64,000 nucleotides of DNA. Source: Aminobacter anthyllidis. GTDB lineage: Bacteria > Pseudomonadota > Alphaproteobacteria > Rhizobiales > Rhizobiaceae. The DNA lies in contig NZ_JAFLWW010000007.1 in the NCBI RefSeq assembly GCF_018555685.1, positions 124,001-188,000 of the forward strand, read 5' to 3'. A program made the translations under genes and the position numbers. Positions 47,130 through 57,400 of the stretch are shown piece by piece; position 1 is the stretch's first letter, and each line of letters opens with the position of its first letter. The notes below the pieces were generated by a model, which was not told where the DNA came from, did not search any database, and worked only from the letters and a program-made list of their open reading frames with translations.

Positions 47130-47603
47130 GTGTCACAGTTGGCCAACAGCAAATACATAATCTCTGACCTACGGCACGAGCCCCAGTTCAAAGCGACCGT
47201 GGCGCAGCGCATTTGGCAGGCGTGGTGGATGGGCCAAGACGTACCGCTCAGTTACATCGAAGGTCGCGTAGAGGAAAATCTTACCTCGAATAGCATTCCA
47301 TTTGCGCTTGTGGCGCATCGTAGCAAAATGTTCATTGGAACGGCTTCGGTCATCGCCCACGACATGGACGAACGCCCGCAATATTCGCCTTGGGTTGCGG
47401 TGGTTTGGGTGGACCCGGAGCACAGGGGAAGCGGTGTCGGTTCGGCGCTTGTCCGCGCGGCGGCGGACGCGGCTTTCAAACTCGGGCATTCCCCGGTCTA
47501 TCTCTGCGCAACTCCCGAAAACTCTAGTTTCTATCGGCGCTTGGGGTGGGAAGCTATTGAGGACGACGTGAGTGGCATGAACGTTTTCATGTGTTCCCAA
47601 TAA
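47130..47603 (+). CDS. GNAT-family N-acetyltransferase
   Basis: 157 residues from GTG 47130 (CAGAGG upstream). The acetyl-CoA motif is VVWVDPEHRGSGVGSALVRAA with the following helix, then YLCATPENSSFYRRLGWE, both GNAT hallmarks. It lies 63 bases after the 2OG oxygenase on the same strand and probably acylates the product of that pair, for synthesis or self-protection. It is shorter than, and unlike, EctA. Confidence 0.85.
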   Translation: MSQLANSKYIISDLRHEPQFKATVAQRIWQAWWMGQDVPLSYIEGRVEENLTSNSIPFALVAHRSKMFIGTASVIAHDMDERPQYSPWVAVVWVDPEHRGSGVGSALVRAAADAAFKLGHSPVYLCATPENSSFYRRLGWEAIEDDVSGMNVFMCSQ

Positions 47604-47627
47604 TCTAAAGTCGGCTTTCCACCGAGG

Positions 47628-47810
47628 CTGTGTGAAAACTCCCGCTCATGCTAGTCTACTGCGGGTTGAGCGGGGATTCGGCATGGCGGGTTTCATTGAG
47701 GGAAAGGACCGCCAGGAACTGCTCCGATACCATTCTCTGGACCGCCGGAAGGTGGAGTTTCCCGGCTTTCTCACGACGGCGGGCTGGCGGCGCCATCGGG
47801 ATTGAGCAAC
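47628..47810 (+). mobile_element. IS1182-family transposase N-terminal remnant
   Basis: GGCTGTGTGAAAACTCCCGC resembles the terminal repeat of this group and is followed by MAGFIEGKDRQELLRYHS, the usual transposase start, then a stop. Confidence 0.6.
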
Positions 47811-47814
47811 GAGA

Positions 47815-48007
47815 TCGGGGCCTTGTGCCCGATCGCACCATGGCGTCGCTGACCTTGCTGACACCACCTCTCGATCGGTCTCACCGGGTCATATTTTTTT
47901 GGCGTAAGCCCGAAGTAGGCTCCGAGCGTACTGGATTTTCCAAATAGCATCGGGTTGTCCACCGCCGAGCGATAGTGAGCGCGACCGAGGCCCCGACGCC
48001 GGATCAC
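47815..48007 (-). mobile_element. IS110-family transposase C-terminal remnant
   Basis: The minus strand reads MLFGKSSTLGAYFGLTPKKY followed by degraded sequence, the [10 protein letters not shown] region of IS110 transposases. Confidence 0.65.
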
Positions 48008-48153
48008 CTTGACGCTGGGCCTTGTGTTTGGCCCGCGGCTGCGTTTTGAAAGGCATCAGCTCCGCTACTGCCGTTGCCGCTTGCCTGAACCCACACCAAT
48101 AAACGGTCCGTGCACCGACGCCCCTTTGCTATCAATTTGCGTCTTCTGTAGTC

Positions 48154-49986
48154 TCAGATCGTGAGACTCACGTTGTAATCCGTCAGGAAATCCTGCAGGG
48201 TCAGGATTTTCTCAACCCGCCTGAAGTTGTCGGTCGCATCGAGCAATGCCCGGGACTGGTCGAGAGACAATAGCGGGGCCACGGCCGCATTGCGGTCATT
48301 CAGCAGCGCGGAAAACCGCGTGCGGAGCATTCTGTCATAGGTGGCATCCTGGATAATCGGATACGCGCTCTTCACACGCTGGACCACCGACTGCGGGAGC
48401 AGGTCCATCGTGGCGGCCCGCAGCAGACTCTTCTCGCGCCCGTCGAAGGCCTTCTGGGCCCATTGGGTGCCGAACACGTATTCAACCAGACGGTGATCGC
48501 AGTAAGGGACCCGCACCTCAAGACCCAAAGCCATGCTCATCCGGTCCTTGTGGTCGAGCTCCATCGGCAGGTAACGCGTCAGGAAGAGGTAGGAGATCTC
48601 GCGCATGCGACGCTCGTGCGGATCGGCCGAGGCCGGCCCGGTCAGGGCCGGTACTTCCGCAAGTGCCCTGCGGTACTGCTCGTCGAGGTACCCGGGGAGG
48701 TCGAGTTTCTCGACAAGGCCAGGGTCTAAGCACCGCCGCACGATATCGTCGCTGTCATCGATCCAGGGAAACGTGTCGGCCTGAACGTACGAGGGATCGT
48801 GGAAAGACCGGTAGCCGCCGAAAAGCTCGTCGGCACCCTCCCCGGACAGGGCCACCGTCGAGTGTTGCCGGATGGCTCGGAACAGCAGGTAAACGGAGCT
48901 ATCTTGGTTCCCGTAGGTCAACGGCAGGTCGCGGGCGTGGAGGGTGGCGGCCCGCACGTTCGAGTCCATGAGTTCGTCCGCCGACAACGTAATGTCCGTG
49001 TGGTCGGTACCGACGAACTTCGCGACATCCTGCACGAATGGCCCGTCGGGTGTGGGGTGCGCCGGGCCAGGAATGAAGTTGTCAGTGTAGCCGACGAAGT
49101 CGAGGGCGAAGGATCGGATCCGTTCGTCGCTGAAGCGCGCGGCCAGGGCGGTCATAGCCGAGGAATCAAGCCCGCCCGACAAGAGTGTGCACAGCGGCAC
49201 GTCGGCGACGAGCTGCCGCTGGATCGTGTCCTCGAGCAACTCTCGGACGCGCCGAACCGTGGTAGGCACGTCGTCGGTGTGCCCGCTGTCGGTGAGTTGC
49301 CAGTAGCTCATCTCCTTGATGCTTTCGCGGGTCACGCGGACGATGTGGCCGGGCCGTACCTCACGCATTCCACGGAACACGGTGTTATGCGGGTCGGCGA
49401 CGAGAGATAGTGTTCGCCGAAGCCCGTCGGCGTCCATGGCCCGCTCGGCGAGACTATTGGCGAGGATCGCCTTTGGCTCGGAGCCGAACAACACTCCATG
49501 CTGGGTGGGATAGTAGTAAAGCGGCTTGATGCCCAGACGGTCGCGTATGAGAAGCAGTTCGCGCTTGCCGGAGTCCCACAGTGCATAAGCAAACATCCCG
49601 TTGAGTTCGCTCACGGCTCTGCGCGGATCACGTTGGCCCCACTCGCGGTGGGCGCGCAGCACCACCTCGGTGTCACTACTCGTGTCGAACCGATGGCCCT
49701 GGGAGGCAAGCCGTTGACGCAGCTCGCGGTGGTTGTAAGTCTCGCCGGTGTAGACGAGCACCAAAGCCGGTCGGCCATCCTCCTGGTGCGTTATCGGCTG
49801 ACGGCCGCCCTGGAAATCGATGATCGCCAAGCGGCGGTGTCCCAGTGCCGCAGGCCCGTCGATCCAAGCCCCCTCGTCGTCCGGACCACGATAGGCCATG
49901 GTGGCCGTCATATCGGCAAGCTCCCTCCGCGCGTCGGGACTTCCTAGGTCACGATCGAAATCAATCCATCCACAGATGCCGCACAT
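48154..49986 (-). CDS. asnB: Glutamine-hydrolysing asparagine synthetase (AsnB type)
   Basis: 610 residues from ATG 49986 (MCGICGWIDF); the N-terminal Cys of the glutaminase domain becomes the nucleophile. The frame opens earlier (50082), but those codons translate the promoter. Synthetase domain: LLSGGLDSSAMTALA (PP-loop), GYTDNF, ALSGEGADELFGGY, LGLEVRVPYCDHRLVEY. VYTGETYNHRELR is closer to actinobacterial AsnB than to housekeeping rhizobial forms, suggesting transfer. GGAGTC precedes the ATG and a sigma-54 promoter lies 58 bases upstream. It may make asparagine in nodules or an amide in specialised metabolism. Confidence 0.92.
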   Translation of the reverse strand: MCGICGWIDFDRDLGSPDARRELADMTATMAYRGPDDEGAWIDGPAALGHRRLAIIDFQGGRQPITHQEDGRPALVLVYTGETYNHRELRQRLASQGHRFDTSSDTEVVLRAHREWGQRDPRRAVSELNGMFAYALWDSGKRELLLIRDRLGIKPLYYYPTQHGVLFGSEPKAILANSLAERAMDADGLRRTLSLVADPHNTVFRGMREVRPGHIVRVTRESIKEMSYWQLTDSGHTDDVPTTVRRVRELLEDTIQRQLVADVPLCTLLSGGLDSSAMTALAARFSDERIRSFALDFVGYTDNFIPGPAHPTPDGPFVQDVAKFVGTDHTDITLSADELMDSNVRAATLHARDLPLTYGNQDSSVYLLFRAIRQHSTVALSGEGADELFGGYRSFHDPSYVQADTFPWIDDSDDIVRRCLDPGLVEKLDLPGYLDEQYRRALAEVPALTGPASADPHERRMREISYLFLTRYLPMELDHKDRMSMALGLEVRVPYCDHRLVEYVFGTQWAQKAFDGREKSLLRAATMDLLPQSVVQRVKSAYPIIQDATYDRMLRTRFSALLNDRNAAVAPLLSLDQSRALLDATDNFRRVEKILTLQDFLTDYNVSLTI

Positions 49987-50043
49987 ATTTTGACTCCTTG
50001 CCTGGGTAAATGTCGAGTCCATGACGTGGTTTGCCGATGAGCA

Positions 50044-50059
50044 CGCATGCGCCATGCCA
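50044..50059 (-). promoter_or_regulatory. Sigma-54 promoter of asnB
   Basis: Minus strand TGGCATGGCGCATGCG, the same 16 bases as the adc promoter, with flanks CATGACG.GGTTTGC.GAT and AAATGAGAAA also shared. Confidence 0.82.
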
Positions 50060-50111
50060 AATGAGAAACCGTTTCGAGGCAAAGGGATAGATTTGGCTCA
50101 GCTAAGTTGCG

Positions 50112-50130
50112 TGTCCGACGTTGTCGGACA
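50112..50130. promoter_or_regulatory. Palindrome upstream of the asnB promoter
   Basis: TGTCCGAC-GTT-GTCGGACA: 8-bp arms. It resembles a NifA site but spacing between TGT and ACA is 13, not 10. It lies about 64 bases upstream of the -24 element and may be an activator site of altered spacing. Confidence 0.55.
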
Positions 50131-50249
50131 GCGGACGGCGCCGAAGTCGAAACGCTTGCGGGTCAGGAGGATATCTTGCTCGTGCAAAAGAGTGCGCCTC
50201 GAGGATAAGCGATTGCGTCGAGGCACCTTTTCCGAATCGTCTTGATGGT

Positions 50250-50560
50250 TAAGTTGCATACTCAGTCCAGATAGGTTCGGTCTCCGAGGCGCCGATCTCC
50301 ATGCCCAGAACCTCGCGCCGGCCGTCACTGTTGACGCCGACGGCAATGATGATGGCGACCGACAACATGCGGCCGCGGCGCGCCTTCAGGTAGGTCGCAT
50401 CGATCCACAAATACGGCAAGTCACCTCGATTGGCCGCTCAAGGAAGGCCTTCACCTTGCCGTCAAGCTCCTCGCAGAGCCGGCTCTCCTGGCTCTTGGAG
50501 ACGCCGCTCGCGCCCATCGCCGACCGAGCGCGTCGGCGGCGACAATCAATATTTGACGAA
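50250..50560 (-). mobile_element. IS256-family transposase remnant
   Basis: The minus strand reads WIDATYLKARRGRMLSVAII and VGVNSDGRREVLGMEIG, the DDE core of IS256/mutator transposases, with breaks. Confidence 0.75.
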
Positions 50561-50680
50561 CACGAATGCGCATGAAAAATCCGCCAGATTTAACGATAGG
50601 CCGCCGCCCCTATCCTCCGCTAGTGTACCGTCTCAAGGAAGGAATTCCCCTTTAGCTTGACGTGCGAGTCAGAGGGCATG

Positions 50681-50890
50681 TCAAGTGATCCGGACATCCG
50701 GTTGTCTCCTGAGGATCGGGCGACGCTGGAAGGTTGGGTGGCGGACCGCAACTCGCCACAGAAATTGGTTTGGCGGGCGCGGATCGTGCGGTTGTGGGCG
50801 GGCGGCGACGGCGTCACCCCGATTGTGCGGACGACCGGCAAAACCAAGCGAACTGCCTATCGCTGGCGTGACCGTTACGGGCAAAAATTG
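50681..50890 (+). mobile_element. IS630-family transposase N-terminal remnant
   Basis: [37 protein letters not shown] and [15 protein letters not shown] match the HTH part of IS630 transposases; the DDE part is lost. Confidence 0.7.
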
Positions 50891-51295
50891 GCTTGCCTGC
50901 GCTCTTGGCCACCAGGCCTGCCGCGAGGATTTCTCCGTTGCCTACCACCGGATTCCCCGGCTGTTCACCGCCCTCGCGCTTGCAAGAGGTGATACAGTAG
51001 GATCCTCAAATCGCTTGCCAAGACCGACCTGCTAATCCTCGATGACTGGGGACCCGAAAAACTCAATGACGACCAACGCCGCGATCTCCTGGAGATCATT
51101 GAGGATTACTGCTACGAACGACGCTCAACCACACAAGTCAGGTGCCCGTGGATCGTTGGTGGGAGATTATTGCAAACCCAACTTTGGCCGGCGCCATCCT
51201 GGATCGCCTCGTTCACAACGCCTATCGCATCGATCACCGGTGAAAGCATGCGAAAACAGCGTCCGCCGATCGCACCCGAAAACACCGAAGCTTGA
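50885..51295 (+). mobile_element. IS21-family IstB remnant
   Basis: Frames read [20 protein letters not shown], then [20 protein letters not shown] and [19 protein letters not shown], the Walker B region of IstB, then broken C-terminal parts ([12 protein letters not shown]). Several frameshifts. Confidence 0.75.
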
Positions 51296-51466
51296 CCTGA
51301 AACAAAACCCAACCCAAACATCAACGAGACCCAGGATCAAGCCACCACGTCGCACCTAAGGGCGACGGTGGATTGCGCTCGCAGATCGCCGGGCGTGCCA
51401 TCCTGTTCGTACGAATATTTAAGACCGAGCGTCGAGGCGATCCTACGCTAAGCCGACGATTGTGCG

Positions 51467-52507
51467 TCAAACAAATGTCAAGAGTCTCTTTGGCGTATCG
51501 ACCATGATGTCGGCTATCTCGGATTCGGTGAAAGATCTCTTTAGCATGTGTGGAATGACCATCTTGTAGATATGTGCGTAGCCGTGACCACCATGCTTCG
51601 AAAGTTGGACAACGTGGCATATGTCTTGGCTGATCACTATCTGATCACGATAGCCGCGATCTAACACGCGCCTGATCGCTTTCAGACGAGCGCCGTCATT
51701 GGGCATGTCAATGTCAGAATGCGAATAATAGGTGTTCTCTTGACCGAATAAATCCCATTCGAGGACAACGCCTGCGTCGGCGAGTTGGAAAAGCCTATCG
51801 TCATCAAATATTGTTCGGTCGATATGGTCAATTATTGTACGGGTTAGATCGGCGCCATGTTCACGGAGGAACTCGACTAGCATCCACGGGTGGTCTTGGT
51901 GGCGGGCCGGATGGATAGTCAATGCCGCTCCGGTTTCTTGCTGAGCAATAACAGCTCCTGCGAGCACGCGCTTTTCCAAGTCAGTCCACGGCCAAGAACA
52001 ACCGATTTCACCGATGATACCTGCCCTTATGTCGGTTCCCCAAGCACCCTGCTGAACTTGGGCAATAATCTCTTCGGCAAAGCTCTCAACCGATCGTTCC
52101 TGGTTGCTTGGATTCTGGAGATCATCAACATAATGTCCGCAGCCCATGACTATATGAGCGCCTGTGGCGCGAGCTACTGCAGCCAACCCAGCTGGGTCAG
52201 GCTCCAAGCCACCGATAGTTAACTCGACGATTGTCTTTCCGCCGTGGGCGATAATCTCGGCAACAGCTTCGATTGCAACAGAAACGTCCTTTTGAGTAGT
52301 GTTCGCTGGGATATTTATCTTATTGTTGAGATGGTCCCAGTAGCGTCCAGTATCAATTGGCTCTTTTAGTGGTTCGTGACGACGCGCTGGTGCAGTGATA
52401 TTCCAAAGCAGGTGCTCGTGCATTAGCGTGGAACCAAGCTCGGAAGGGTCAACGAGCCCTAGCGCAGTCTGGGCGTTACCCCTCATCACTTCGCGAGTTA
52501 ATTGCAT
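51467..52507 (-). CDS. Phosphotriesterase-family metal hydrolase (PHP-like)
   Basis: 346 residues. Binuclear metal amidohydrolase: HxH in STLMHEHLLW (H30, H32), a bridging acidic residue in AGIIGEIGCSW (Glu, as in the phosphotriesterase homology proteins, rather than carbamylated Lys), His in LTIHPARH and IDHIDRT, and the catalytic Asp in VISQDICH. Such enzymes act as lactonases, amidases or phosphoesterases. Start is ATG 52507 or ATG 52486. Flanked by broken insertion sequences but itself intact and AT-richer than its surroundings. Confidence 0.85.
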   Translation of the reverse strand: MQLTREVMRGNAQTALGLVDPSELGSTLMHEHLLWNITAPARRHEPLKEPIDTGRYWDHLNNKINIPANTTQKDVSVAIEAVAEIIAHGGKTIVELTIGGLEPDPAGLAAVARATGAHIVMGCGHYVDDLQNPSNQERSVESFAEEIIAQVQQGAWGTDIRAGIIGEIGCSWPWTDLEKRVLAGAVIAQQETGAALTIHPARHQDHPWMLVEFLREHGADLTRTIIDHIDRTIFDDDRLFQLADAGVVLEWDLFGQENTYYSHSDIDMPNDGARLKAIRRVLDRGYRDQIVISQDICHVVQLSKHGGHGYAHIYKMVIPHMLKRSFTESEIADIMVDTPKRLLTFV

Positions 52508-52514
52508 TATCGTT

Positions 52515-52793
52515 TCACTCCATCATGTTGAGTAAGTCTAAGCCCCATGTCGGAAGCAGCCCACCTTCGACCAACAGCACATAGGCAAAAAGACAGTTGA
52601 CGTACATCGATATGCAACGTCTTGACAGTAGATTTGCATTGTTAATTAACGCGTGAGACAAGAAATTATCCTCAAAAACGCCAATAAAGGCGGTAATATT
52701 GGTTGAGCCGAGTCCTAGCGCTGTGGCATCTGTTGTTCCCGGCTCTTCTCTGATCCTTGGCCTGCTCTTTTTGGACAGGTTGGCGCTTGCCAT
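52515..52793 (-). CDS. Hypothetical 92-residue protein upstream of the hydrolase
   Basis: Reads MASANLSKKSRPRIREEPGT with a mildly hydrophobic second half (CISMYVNCLFAYVLLVEGGL). No family recognised. It is seven bases before the hydrolase start on the same strand. It may be a remnant of a membrane protein gene or a chance frame. Confidence 0.35.
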   Translation of the reverse strand: MASANLSKKSRPRIREEPGTTDATALGLGSTNITAFIGVFEDNFLSHALINNANLLSRRCISMYVNCLFAYVLLVEGGLLPTWGLDLLNMME

Positions 52794-52889
52794 TACTCAA
52801 TGGATAACTTGCCAGCGTTTTCCGTCAAATGCAGTTTTCATATCATCGTCATCTGGAAGCGAGATGGTTCTTAGAGGCTGGTGAGCTAT

Positions 52890-53720
52890 TTTATTGCTCG
52901 ATGCAAGTAGTTGATTTACCGTAAGGTTTGGTGCTGGGCCGAGGAGCGGAGGCGGGCTGTTTGACGATCCAGGAGCCCCGCCATGGATGCCTGTCGGTTC
53001 CGTTGCAACTCCTGACATAGGTCGGCAAAGGCCAACAGGGACGCAGGTTACGAGACTTCGCCGAATAGGGTAGCAATGAAGTACGCTGAGCGCCCATGTC
53101 ATTCGCTGGTGCGCTGACAGTCTGTCCCTTGCGGATCATCGCCATCGCCTCATAGCCGCCGATCGTCTCTGAGGCGGTTTTGAGGCCCAACCCCGGTCGG
53201 ACTAGATGTTTGATGCGTCGGTGATCCTGCTCGACAATGTTGTTCTAGAACTTGACCTGTCGGAGTTTGGCAAAGCGCCAGAGTTCACCGTTCTGCTTCC
53301 TGGCTTTTGCCGCAATGGGATACGCCGCGTTCTTGTCGACCGTGATGGTCCGCGGATTGACCGTATGGGGCTGTCCCAAATCCTTGCGGAAGAAGCGCTG
53401 AGCTGCACAGGCATCTCGATTAAAGTCGATCGTCTATCCGGCAGCATCGACAGCACTATAGAGATACACCCATTCACACTTTACCCGAAGGTATGTCTCG
53501 TCCACCCGCCAGGAGCCGTTTGTCTTGCGCAGATGCGGGCGGATGCGCTTGTCCAACTCGGGTACATAAGCCTGAATCCAGCGAAAAAGGGTCGTATGGT
53601 CTACTTGCACGTTCCGATCGGAAAGCATGCTCTCAAGATCGCAGGAGCTGATCGGGAATTGCAGGTACCAGCGTACAGCCCACAGAACGACCTCCGCCGT
53701 AAACTCTCGACCCTTGAACG
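52890..53720 (-). mobile_element. IS6-family transposase, broken
   Basis: Minus-strand frames give VQVDHTTLFRWIQAYVPELD, KTNGSWRVDETYLRVKCEWV and YLYSAVDAAG, then PRTITVDKNAAYPIAAKARK and, in a third frame, EAMAMIRKGQTV. Together these are nearly a full IS6/IS26-like DDE transposase with two or more frameshifts. Confidence 0.82.
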
Positions 53721-53744
53721 GGTTCTTGTTCTTTCACCTCATTA

Positions 53745-53960
53745 TCAGCTCTCTCAGCAGCAGCCTCTCGGTCGGCCAGTTGCAGCCGCCGCTCGGCCGC
53801 TGCTAGAAGCATAACGCCGCCGCCCGAAGTGATGCGGCCACCGTCAAGCGCGGCTGTGACCTGCTTGCGACCGACGGCTGGAAAACAGAACGACACGGCG
53901 GGTGTGGCTCGCGAGATGTCGCGGCAGGATCGGCTGCGGCGCGGCAATCAACGTGAGAGC
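53745..53960 (-). mobile_element. IS1380-family transposase N-terminal remnant
   Basis: FPAVGRKQVTAALDGGRITS and GGGVMLLAAAERRLQLADRE match the start of IS1380 transposases. Confidence 0.7.
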
Positions 53961-54086
53961 GCAGCGTCGATTCAGGATGAGAATGCCGGCGGCTTGAGAC
54001 GCAGGGAGGGCGTAGCGTGACGGGAGTTTCAAGCCGCCGGCGGCGATCCCTTCCGGGCATCGTCTTGTGGTCGCGGTCGACCGGGT

Positions 54087-55210
<1,124 letters not shown>

Positions 55211-55299
55211 TGATGGAGCACGCAGGAAGAGGAAGAACAAGGCACACCCCAATTGGCAGGGCCCGCAGCAGGGTCTGCCGATGACGATCCGAGGTGGCG

Positions 55300-55440
55300 G
55301 CAACCCGAAGCTACACATGGTCCTTTGGACCGCCGGAAATCTGTCGTCGGCATTTGGCCGCAGGTTTCCAGCCTGGTTGATGCAGACTGTTGCCATCAGC
55401 TGGCTGATGGCGACGACCGCGACTTCCGATCTTGGTTGCA
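55300..55440 (+). pseudogene. Possible N-terminal scrap of an MFS exporter
   Basis: The frame reads TAGNLSSAFGRRFPAWLMQT then VAISWLMATTATSDL, resembling the first helices of MFS exporters of the EntS group. Nothing further downstream supports it; 55440-55786 holds no recognisable gene. Confidence 0.35.
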
Positions 55441-55786
55441 TTGGTATCGGCGGCATCGCGGCCGGCGGTTGGGTCTGGGGCATCCCGTGGCGCAGAACCA
55501 TACCTTTGCCTAAGCGCCGGTGGCTCTGCGAATGGCCCGTCGAGCACGTCGTCTGCTGTCCGATCATGGTCGCCGTCATCAGGGTCTGGGGGCCGCCCAC
55601 GAGGGCCGGCGAGCGCCTGGTCGAACCATTTTTGGGTATGAGCCTCTCTAAGGGCGCGGTTCGGACGATCGCCATCGCAGCCTTGCCGCACAGAAACAGG
55701 CATGGACCAACATCCCGCCCAAGAAGAACAGAACCGGCGGTTTCTCGCATAACCCCCGAACCCGCACCTGATACGTTTGTCAGGTT

Positions 55787-55802
55787 TGTCGAGCCCACGA
55801 CG
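55787..55802 (+). promoter_or_regulatory. NifA-like site upstream of the alpha-oxoamine synthase gene
   Basis: TGTCGAGCCCACGACG: TGT-N10-ACG, one base off the consensus, sharing TGTCGAG with the nifH site. Its centre is about 98 bases before the -24 element, as at nifH. Confidence 0.65.
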
Positions 55803-55890
55803 TAGCGGGACCTGCCTGATTGCTGCTGCATCCTGATCAAGTGGTTGACAGACAAGAAGAAGATTTAGTTCAGCCTCCCTCCTGCAAAGT

Positions 55891-55906
55891 TGGCACGACT
55901 TTTGAT
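55891..55906 (+). promoter_or_regulatory. Sigma-54 promoter of the alpha-oxoamine synthase gene
   Basis: TGGCACGACTTTTGAT: perfect -24 half and TTGA at -12, the same variant as the nifH promoter. Confidence 0.83.
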
Positions 55907-55964
55907 GGGACACATTGGCTACGTGGGCGGGGTTGCCGATGATGACAAGCGTAAATTATCTTTG

Positions 55965-57215
55965 ATGGAGAGTCATGTGGACAAGCAGAGATTTCGTGAT
56001 CTTGCGAGCGTAATTGAGAAGTCCAGACCAGATTTCGACTATGCGTACTCCAAAGGAATAATGACACTGTATGCCCGCTCGCTTGAGCGGCGACATGTGG
56101 AGCTCGAGCCGGGACGATCGGTTATAGAATTCGCGAGAGGCAGTTATCTCGGGCTTGATAACCATCCGATGATCGTGGACGCTGCGATAGCAGCATTAGC
56201 GTCATATCGCTCGATACAATGGTCCGGTGCACGCACGAGATTGAATTTCTCGCTAACCCGAGATCTCGAATACAGCTTATCTGAACTTTTCGATGCACGG
56301 GTTGTCGTATACTCGTTGGTTCTGACGGCGAACATGAGCGCGCTCCCGTTACTCGCATGCGGGGCTTTTACCAGAGGACGCAAGCCGGTACTTGTGTTCG
56401 ACCGATTTGCCCATGCCACTTTGGCATACCACAAGGCTGTTATGGCCGAAGATGCAGAGGTTCTGCAAATTGGGCACAACGACATTGAGGAACTGGAGGG
56501 TATTTGTCGGAAACACACACGCGTCGCCTACATATGCGATGGTGTGTATTCAATGGGCGGAAATGCTCCAATCCGTGAGCTTTTGCGTCTCCAAGAACGC
56601 TATGGGCTATTCATCTACATCGATGATGCTCATGGCATCTCAATCCGGGGAAGGAATGGCCAAGGATATGCCAAATCCCAAATCACAGATCTAGGCGAAA
56701 ACACAATCATCGCGGCTTCCTTGAGCAAAGGCTTCGGAGTGACTGGCGGTGTTCTCATGCTTGGGACGGAAGAGCAGGAGAAACTGCTTAGACGTTACGC
56801 CGTCCCGCATGCATTCTCAATGGGGCCAGACTTGGCCGGAATTGCAGGTGCCTTGGCATCAGCAGAGATTCATCGGTCTGCGGAGTTGGGTGAGCGCCAG
56901 GCCCGCCTGAGTAGGGTTGTTCAATGTTTTGACGAGAAAATGCCGACGCAATCGTCAGGTGACGGAATGCCAATCCGGATGGTCCCGATTGGTGCGTCAA
57001 GGGCAGCGGTGGATACGGCGGCAGAGCTATTGCGGCGTGGCTTTTATGTGGCCGCAGCATTTTATCCGACGGTGCCCCGCGACAAGGCTGCTTTGCGCGT
57101 ATGCCTGACCGCAGACCATAGTCTGGAAGAAGTCACCCAGCTTTGTGAGTCAATCGGAGACATAGCTAGCTGTGGAGCCTCAACAGGTTGTCCTCGGTTA
57201 GAGCGAGGCGACTGA
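55965..57215 (+). CDS. Alpha-oxoamine synthase (BioF/Kbl/SPT-like PLP enzyme)
   Basis: 416 residues from ATG 55965. The frame opens at TTG 55890, but that codon is the -24 element itself and ATG 55905 lies before the expected transcript start. The enzyme condenses an amino acid with an acyl-CoA or acyl-ACP. Motifs: FARGSYLGLDNHPMIVDAA, VYSMGGNAPIRELL, YIDDAHGISIRGRNGQGYA and the PLP lysine in ASLSKGFGVTGG. The last ~17 codons are antisense to an IS481 fragment, so the C-terminus was altered by insertion. Isolated from other metabolic genes but under a NifA-type promoter. Confidence 0.88.
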   Translation: MESHVDKQRFRDLASVIEKSRPDFDYAYSKGIMTLYARSLERRHVELEPGRSVIEFARGSYLGLDNHPMIVDAAIAALASYRSIQWSGARTRLNFSLTRDLEYSLSELFDARVVVYSLVLTANMSALPLLACGAFTRGRKPVLVFDRFAHATLAYHKAVMAEDAEVLQIGHNDIEELEGICRKHTRVAYICDGVYSMGGNAPIRELLRLQERYGLFIYIDDAHGISIRGRNGQGYAKSQITDLGENTIIAASLSKGFGVTGGVLMLGTEEQEKLLRRYAVPHAFSMGPDLAGIAGALASAEIHRSAELGERQARLSRVVQCFDEKMPTQSSGDGMPIRMVPIGASRAAVDTAAELLRRGFYVAAAFYPTVPRDKAALRVCLTADHSLEEVTQLCESIGDIASCGASTGCPRLERGD

Positions 57216-57400
57216 TAGGCGTTTTGGACTTTAGGCTCCCGTGGGGACGGTGCCAATTGTAACGATGCAGCCAGACCGGCAACTCTGCGGCGCGGTGATC
57301 TGAAGTCGGGTAGGCGATGGCATAAGCCCATTCGCGCACTGCTGTCTGGATGAAGCGCTCGGCCTTGCCGTTGGTCTTGGGCGTATAGGGCCTTGTCCTG
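57166..57400 (-). mobile_element. IS481-family transposase C-terminal remnant
   Basis: Minus strand RTRPYTPKTNGKAERFIQTA, PVWLHRYNWHRPHGSLKSKT and LTEDNLLRLHS then stop, the end of IS481 transposases. It overlaps the 3' end of the alpha-oxoamine synthase gene in antisense. Confidence 0.82.
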
